From Bifidobacterium asteroides (lineage in GTDB: Bacteria > Actinomycetota > Actinomycetes > Actinomycetales > Bifidobacteriaceae), in contig NZ_CP132384.1 in NCBI RefSeq assembly GCF_030758775.1, positions 124,001-188,000 on the forward strand: 64,000 nt of DNA. The letters run 5' to 3'. Under the pieces are notes generated by a model. It was not told where the DNA came from. It saw only the letters and a list, made by a program, of their open reading frames with translations, and searched no databases. Positions within the stretch are counted from its first letter, which is position 1. Each line of letters starts with the position of its first letter. The position numbers and the translations under genes are program-made. Of this stretch, positions 59,030-64,000 are shown one piece after another.

Positions 59030-59862
59030 GCGGCAAGGTGAGGCATTCGGGCCTGTGGACCCTGTTCTTTGCTCTGGTGTCCTTGTTGTGGGTGTTCCCG
59101 ATCGTGCTGGTGGTCGTGAACTCGTTCAAGAACAAGGCGTATATCTCGCGCAACGCGTTCTCGCTTCCCACGGGCAGGACGTTCGTGGGCCTGGAGAACT
59201 ACCGCAGGGGGGTGGAGCGGACCAACCTGCTGGCCAGCTTCGGCTGGACGGTGTTGGTGACCGTGGGCTCGGTCCTGCTGATCCTGTTGTGCACGTCCAT
59301 GTGCGCCTGGTGGATCGTCAGGGTCAACACGCGGGTGGCCAAGTTCCTGTACCTGCTGTTCCTGTTCAACATGATCGTGCCGTTCCAGATGGTCATGTTC
59401 ACGCTTTCCAAGCTTGCGGACATGCTGGGCCTGAACACGCCGTGGGGGCTGTGCGTGGTGTATCTGGGGTTCGGTGCCGGCCTGGCGGTGTTCATCTTCA
59501 CGGGCGTGGTCAAGGGCATCCCCCAGGAGCTGGAGGAGTCGGCCATGATCGACGGGGCCAGCATCCCGCGCACCTTCTTCGGGATCGTGGTGCCGATCAT
59601 GCGTCCCTCGATCGTGTCGGTGGCGATCCTGGAGGCCATGTGGATCTGGAACGACTTCCTGCTGCCCTACCTGACCCTGGACATGCGCCGGTTCAAGACC
59701 ATGAGCATCGCCATCCAGTACCTGAAGGGCGGGTACGGCTCGGTGGACATGGGCGCGATGATGGGCTGCCTGGTCCTGGCCATCATCCCCATCATCGTCT
59801 TCTACCTGATCTGCCAGAAATACATCATCAAAGGCGTCCTCGCCGGCGCCGTCAAAGGATAA
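59026..59862 (+). CDS. Sugar ABC transporter permease (MalG/UgpE type)
   Basis: About 278 residues, six helices. The EAA-loop is GVVKGIPQELEESAMIDGASIPRTFFGIVVPIMRPS. The N-terminal helix is LWTLFFALVSLLWVFPIVLVVVNSFK. It pairs with the MalF-type permease and a binding lipoprotein; no ATPase gene is in the window. CUT1 systems often share an MsiK-like ATPase encoded elsewhere. Confidence 0.92.
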   Translation: MSGKVRHSGLWTLFFALVSLLWVFPIVLVVVNSFKNKAYISRNAFSLPTGRTFVGLENYRRGVERTNLLASFGWTVLVTVGSVLLILLCTSMCAWWIVRVNTRVAKFLYLLFLFNMIVPFQMVMFTLSKLADMLGLNTPWGLCVVYLGFGAGLAVFIFTGVVKGIPQELEESAMIDGASIPRTFFGIVVPIMRPSIVSVAILEAMWIWNDFLLPYLTLDMRRFKTMSIAIQYLKGGYGSVDMGAMMGCLVLAIIPIIVFYLICQKYIIKGVLAGAVKG

Positions 59863-59966
59863 ACTGATCTACGCCAGTTAGCAGTGGGTTATCATGGGAA
59901 CCGGTATCACGATATGGAACGAGTGTCGTTGCCGGTTTCCTGCCCTTTCTTGGCTTGGGGGTCCCG

Positions 59967-60626
59967 TTGAGTTTTCTTTCTCCTGATTCAGGCTTCATGA
60001 GAGGTCTCGCCGATCTTATTGATGCCATATGGATCAACATCCTCATGCTGGTCACGTCAATCCCCCTGATATCCATCGGAGCCGCTCTAACCGCCGGCCA
60101 TGACGCCGCCAGAAGAAGCCTTGAAGGGCGAGGGCATGTGACATCGAACTATTTCCGTGCCTTCCGTTCAAACTTCATCAAGGCAACCATGATCTGGCTC
60201 CTTTTCGGGCCATTGCTGCTGCTGTTGATCTACGCTTGGGTAGTTCTCCAAATCACGCCCTTGTTGATCGTCAAGTTTTCCTTCAGTATTTTGTGGGTGC
60301 TGGGGTTCGAGTGGGTATGGGCCTTGCAGTCCCGTTTTGAAAACACTGTTGGTCGAACTTTGCTTAATGCATGGGTATTTGCCTTGGCCAATCTTGGGAG
60401 AACTTTGATCATGGTGCTTTTTGACGCCGCATATCTTGTCCTGCTGGTCCTATCGTGGTTCTACATGCCGCAAGGGCTCTTCTTGTTGCTCCTTCTCGGC
60501 TATGGGACTTTGATCATGGTGCACACGCCCCTGCTTAATGGTGCCTTTAAACATTTTGTTGCGAATGCCCCGATGTCACGGTCCGCTGCCGTTGAAGCAG
60601 GTCAGAAGAAGAGCGAAGAGCGCTGA
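59967..60626 (+). CDS. YesL-like family membrane protein
   Basis: About 219 residues. The N-terminus SGFMRGLADLIDAIWINILMLVTSIPLISIGAA is the YesL/DUF624 signature, with five or six membrane helices following. YesL-like genes usually accompany plant-glycan uptake and glycosidase genes, as here. TTG start at 59967 behind GGGGG; a TTG at 59955 is possible. Function unknown. Confidence 0.85.
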   Translation: MSFLSPDSGFMRGLADLIDAIWINILMLVTSIPLISIGAALTAGHDAARRSLEGRGHVTSNYFRAFRSNFIKATMIWLLFGPLLLLLIYAWVVLQITPLLIVKFSFSILWVLGFEWVWALQSRFENTVGRTLLNAWVFALANLGRTLIMVLFDAAYLVLLVLSWFYMPQGLFLLLLLGYGTLIMVHTPLLNGAFKHFVANAPMSRSAAVEAGQKKSEER

Positions 60627-60660
60627 CTGAGGTTGGCTCGCAATATTACAATGAGGATCC

Positions 60661-61710
60661 ATGGTTACACTTCAGGATGTCGCTCGAGCCGCAGGTGTTT
60701 CGATTGCCACGGCGTCCTGGGCAATCAATAACAATAAGAACGTCAGGATTCCCGAGTCCACCATGAGGAAGGTCCGCAAAGTTGCGGCGGATCTGGGATA
60801 CAGGCAGAATGCCATGGCCCGAAGCCTTGCCAGAGGACGATCCGATCTGATCGGGTTTATTAGCGATGGGGTGGCTACTTCTCCTTTTGCCGGACAGGTC
60901 ATCCAGGGGGCTCAGGATGAAGCTTGGCGCAACGGGAAGATCCTGCTGATTGTCGATACGCATGGAGATCCCGATATTGAGCGCAGAGCCTGCGCTTTCA
61001 TGCTGGAACGGCAAGTAGAAGGAATTGTGTATTCGTCTTGGGTTCACCACGAGGTTCGCCCTCCGGAGGACTTGGCTCGGGTGAATTCCATCCTTGTGAA
61101 CTGTTTTGACCGTCTGGGTCGTTTCCCGGCAGTGGTGCCGGATGAAGTTCAGGGAGGCCGCACAGCTACGGAAATGCTGACGAATGCAGGTCATAAGCGT
61201 ATAGCTTTCGTCAACGCCACCGAGCAGTCGCCAGCCTCGCAGGGCAGGTTGGAAGGGTACCAGGAGGCCCTGGCTGCAGCAGGATTGCAGTACGACCCAG
61301 ACATGGTGATGACGTGCACGGTGGATCAGGAAGGCGGGTATGGCATCATGTCTCAGGTCATGCAGACTGGCGCCACGGCGGTATTCTGCCATAACGACCG
61401 CACTGCCATGGGCCTGTTCGATGCGCTTCGTGAACGAGGAATGCATGTGCCAGACGATATTTCGGTGGTGGGATTCGACAATCAGAAATTGATTTCCGCC
61501 CATCTCCATCCGGCGCTCTCCACAGTTGGTCTGCCGCAGTATGAACTCGGGGTGCTTGGAATTCGCATGCTGCTGCAGCGCGAGGATGTCGGCGAGAAGG
61601 GTGAGGGTGGCAGTGCTGATGCTGCTGGTGAGCACGGACCCTATTCACCCATCAGGGTGGCCTGCCCTTCAGTGCCCCGTGACTCCATACGTATCCTCGC
61701 GGCTTCTTGA
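60661..61710 (+). CDS. LacI family transcriptional regulator
   Basis: 349 residues. The HTH is TLQDVARAAGVSIATASWAINN, the hinge region is GYRQNAMARSLARGRSDLIGFI, and the sensor domain has AVFCHNDRTAMGLFDAL and ISVVGFDNQ. It is in the same direction as the YesL and GH32 genes. Its likely target is the operator over the GH32 promoter just downstream. Confidence 0.93.
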   Translation: MVTLQDVARAAGVSIATASWAINNNKNVRIPESTMRKVRKVAADLGYRQNAMARSLARGRSDLIGFISDGVATSPFAGQVIQGAQDEAWRNGKILLIVDTHGDPDIERRACAFMLERQVEGIVYSSWVHHEVRPPEDLARVNSILVNCFDRLGRFPAVVPDEVQGGRTATEMLTNAGHKRIAFVNATEQSPASQGRLEGYQEALAAAGLQYDPDMVMTCTVDQEGGYGIMSQVMQTGATAVFCHNDRTAMGLFDALRERGMHVPDDISVVGFDNQKLISAHLHPALSTVGLPQYELGVLGIRMLLQREDVGEKGEGGSADAAGEHGPYSPIRVACPSVPRDSIRILAAS

Positions 61711-61795
61711 TTTATGGATCACTGGGATACGGGTATCTGTGTTGCCCTATGAAGCTCTCCCTGTGAAATCGATATCCCCTGGTTTATGACCTTGT

Positions 61796-61843
61796 TTGAC
61801 TTTTAACTTGAGGCTAATATAATAAGTGCTTAATCGCTTAAAC
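61796..61843 (+). promoter_or_regulatory. Promoter with LacI-type operator before the GH32 gene
   Basis: -35 TTGACT (61796-61801), 16-bp spacer, -10 TATAAT (61818-61823). Directly downstream is GCTTAATCGCTTAAAC (61828-61843), a TTAA-TCGC-TTAA dyad placed to block initiation. Confidence 0.8.
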
Positions 61844-61894
61844 AATGATGTAGCTGAGGATCCGACATATGCGATCCTCGACGGAAAGGTTGCG

Positions 61895-63289
61895 ATGACC
61901 AAGCTGTATTATCAATTCCCGGGCACCTGGTTCGGAGACTGCATGCCCTTCGGCAAAGGGGATGAGTTCTTCCTCTTCCATCAGCGCGATAATCGGGACC
62001 CTGAACCATTCGGTAAGCCGTTTGGGTGGGACTTGGCGACGACTAAGGACTTCGTTCATTATCGGGATTGTGGCGTTGCCATTCCGCGAGGCGGAGACGC
62101 AGATCAGGATCAGTTTATATATGCGGGAAGTGTCTGTGAGGGTGAAGGCGCTTATCATGCCTTCTACACCGCCTATAACAGGGATTACTCTGCGCAGGGA
62201 AAGCCGGCGCAGGTCCTCATGCATGCAGTGAGTCATGACCTTTATCATTGGACGAAGACTCATGATGCCCTGACCTTCTCCCCCCAGGAAGGCTACGATC
62301 CTGATGATTGGCGGGATCCCTGGGTTATCCGCGACGATGAGCATGATCGCTATCTATTGATCCTTGGCGCACGTAAGCAGGGTCCTAAAACCGTACAGTC
62401 GGGACGAACCGTGGCATTCTCGTCAAAGGATCTGAAGCACTGGAGCTTTGAAGGTGATTTCTGGGCGCCCAACCTTTACACCATGCATGAAATGCCTGAT
62501 CTTTTCAAAATGGGCGATTGGTGGTATCACATCGTCACTGAATACAGTGACAAGCATGGAATGGTCTACAGAATGGCCCACTCGCTCGAGGGACCTTGGA
62601 CTGCTCCTACCGACGATGCATTTGATGGCAGCGCCTACTATGCCGGCCGCACCTTTGAACTGAACGGCAAGCGGATAATGTTCGGTTGGGTCGGCACCAA
62701 GGAAAACGAAGATGACAGGTCCAATTATGAATGGGGCGGGACTTTCGTTCCTCATCAGGTCTATCAGCGTGAGGATGGGTCGCTTGGCGTGCAGCCGGTT
62801 GACACCCTTTGGAGCGCTTTCGATCACCGTCGCGAGATTGCAGACTTCGACATAGATGCGTCGGCCGGACGAGCAGAGAAGACCGTTGTCCAAGACTGCG
62901 GTGATCTGTATTCGTTTGAGGCAGATCTGACCTTCTCCCCAGGAACCCGTTCATTTGGTCTGCGGCTGAATGAAAACGAAGACACCGGTGAGTCCTACCA
63001 GTTCATATTCAAGGTTGGCGAGAACAGGTTCCTCTTTGAAAACAACCCGAACTATCCCTGGTTCGCCAATATGAACATAGGGTTGGAGCGGCCGCTTGAA
63101 TTGGTTGCAGGGCAGAAGTATCACCTGCAGCTCGTAGTTGACGACACCATTGCCACCCTATACGTAAATGGCGTGGCTTTGAATTCCAGGATGTACAAAA
63201 GACCCGGTGACCATCTGGGAATCTTCGTGACAGAGGGGTCGTTGCAGACCACCAACATGACATTTTCCAACACGTTGAAAGAGGGGTGA
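61895..63289 (+). CDS. GH32-type glycoside hydrolase (clan GH-J)
   Basis: 464 residues. A five-bladed propeller has the three acidic residues in clan GH-J positions: WFGDCMPFG (nucleophile Asp in place of the usual NDPNG), DDWRDPWV (RDP) and MHEMPDLF (acid/base Glu, in place of EC). A C-terminal beta-sandwich follows from about residue 330 (SFEADLTFSPGTRSFGLRL). Family members release fructose from sucrose or fructans; the altered nucleophile and acid/base surroundings may mean another fructoside. No signal peptide, so it is intracellular and acts after uptake. GGAAAGG precedes the ATG at 61895. Confidence 0.85.
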   Translation: MTKLYYQFPGTWFGDCMPFGKGDEFFLFHQRDNRDPEPFGKPFGWDLATTKDFVHYRDCGVAIPRGGDADQDQFIYAGSVCEGEGAYHAFYTAYNRDYSAQGKPAQVLMHAVSHDLYHWTKTHDALTFSPQEGYDPDDWRDPWVIRDDEHDRYLLILGARKQGPKTVQSGRTVAFSSKDLKHWSFEGDFWAPNLYTMHEMPDLFKMGDWWYHIVTEYSDKHGMVYRMAHSLEGPWTAPTDDAFDGSAYYAGRTFELNGKRIMFGWVGTKENEDDRSNYEWGGTFVPHQVYQREDGSLGVQPVDTLWSAFDHRREIADFDIDASAGRAEKTVVQDCGDLYSFEADLTFSPGTRSFGLRLNENEDTGESYQFIFKVGENRFLFENNPNYPWFANMNIGLERPLELVAGQKYHLQLVVDDTIATLYVNGVALNSRMYKRPGDHLGIFVTEGSLQTTNMTFSNTLKEG

Positions 63290-63449
63290 CTTCCTTAGCT
63301 GTTGAGATTTGATCGCCGGCGCCTGGCGACGTTGCCACAGGTGTCGGCGAGCCAAGCAATGAACCATTGAGCTTAAGCGTTTATCCGTTGGTCGAGAGGC
63401 ACGAATAAGCGCCCGATAAAGTAGTCGGTCAAAGAGTAATGGAGTAATG
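63290..63449 (+). promoter_or_regulatory. Intergenic region with LacI-like operator before the second binding protein
   Basis: GCTTAAGCGTTTATCC (63371-63386) shares TTAAGCG-N-TTA with the complement of the operator at the GH32 promoter, which suggests common control by the upstream LacI. Confidence 0.5.
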
Positions 63450-64000
63450 ATGAGGAAAATCACTAAAGCAGTGGCTCTGGCAGGAGCGCTCGCTATGTCC
63501 CTAGGCGGATTAAGCGCATGCGGAGGCTCTCAGGCCAGCGCCGACAAGGGTCACGTCTATTATTTAAGCGCCAAACCCGAGCAACAGGACGAGTTCAAGG
63601 ATTTGGCCAAGCAGTTCACCAAGGATACCGGAGTACCTGTTGATGTGTCTGTTGCTTCTTCCGGTACGTATGAGCAGTCCTTGAAGAGCGAGCTGGCAAA
63701 ATCCAACGCGCCCACCATGTTCGACGTTGATAACAATGATTTCCAGAACTGGGGAGATTACTATCGCGACATGTCCGGGACGAAGATCTACAAGGATCTG
63801 AAGAAACAGGACTACGCCCTTAAGCTTAAGGACAAGGTTGTAGCCGTTCCCTTCGTCATGGAACGCTATGGCATTATCTATAACAAAGCACTGATGAAGA
63901 AGTACTTCGATGCTAAATGGTCCAGCATAAAGTCCATAGACAAGGTCAACAACTTCAAGGCGTTGAAGACTGTTGCTGATGAAATCCAAGAGCACAAGGA
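63450..64000 (+). CDS. Carbohydrate ABC transporter substrate-binding lipoprotein (partial)
   Basis: The gene runs off the window end. Lipobox LSACG, then HVYYLSAKPEQQDEFKDLAK and ASSGTYEQSLKSELAKSNAPTMF, closely parallel to the first binding protein (VYFLNSKPE, ASGTYQQSLKSEFAKSEPPTL), so the two are paralogues. GGAG precedes the ATG at 63450; another ATG is at 63447. It probably serves the same permease pair or a second one beyond the window. Confidence 0.93.
   Translation, partial: MRKITKAVALAGALAMSLGGLSACGGSQASADKGHVYYLSAKPEQQDEFKDLAKQFTKDTGVPVDVSVASSGTYEQSLKSELAKSNAPTMFDVDNNDFQNWGDYYRDMSGTKIYKDLKKQDYALKLKDKVVAVPFVMERYGIIYNKALMKKYFDAKWSSIKSIDKVNNFKALKTVADEIQEHK

Overview
The window looks like the chromosome of a high-GC actinobacterium of the genus Bifidobacterium. 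It carries one complete rRNA operon (16S-23S-5S) whose 16S reads as Bifidobacterium and whose 16S-23S spacer has no tRNA. Core genes are GC-rich, and several appear to be read from leaderless or near-leaderless starts. A fused trehalose-6-phosphate synthase/phosphatase beside an alpha-glucosidase would fit an insect-gut (bee) lineage, but that is inference.

Layout. 1-11.8 kb: the 3' end of a P1B-type metal ATPase, an FprA-like ferredoxin-NADP reductase, an ImmA/IrrE-DUF4411 pair, an HtpX-like protease, and an amino-sugar catabolic operon (AGE epimerase, ROK kinase, nagB, nagA) divergent from its ROK regulator. A 20-bp palindromic operator candidate lies between the operon and the regulator. 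11.9-14.3 kb: tRNA-Gly(CCC) followed by a lower-GC stretch of unrecognised membrane proteins. 14.3-30.8 kb: mostly core metabolism and ion transport (DUF2188 protein, esterase, Na+/H+ antiporter, Ca-type P-ATPase, TadA, TauE/SafE, PanE-like reductase, alpha-glucosidase, OtsAB fusion, threonine ammonia-lyase).

30.8-42.2 kb is an accessory island between ilvA and cobB, with related hairpin sequences in inverted orientation at its two ends. It holds a lactococcin-972-type ABC exporter/immunity pair preceded by what looks like a bacteriocin gene reduced to its signal peptide, and a run of small frameshifted genes. It also has an orphan fragment of Cas8c (type I-C CRISPR), a frameshifted membrane protein paired with a DUF4062 protein (a candidate conflict/defence module), a serine recombinase and a polytopic membrane protein.

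42.3-54.6 kb: a Sir2 deacylase, the rRNA operon, then housekeeping enzymes (NAD(P)-binding protein, tyrosine phosphatase, aldo/keto reductase, nitroreductase, DUF4235 protein, histidine phosphatase). 55.4-64 kb: a carbohydrate-uptake locus with two paralogous solute-binding lipoproteins, two LacI regulators, a MalF/MalG-type permease pair, a YesL-like protein and a GH32-type glycosidase. Palindromic LacI-type operator candidates sit at its promoters. The first binding-protein gene has a +1 frameshift just before its natural stop.
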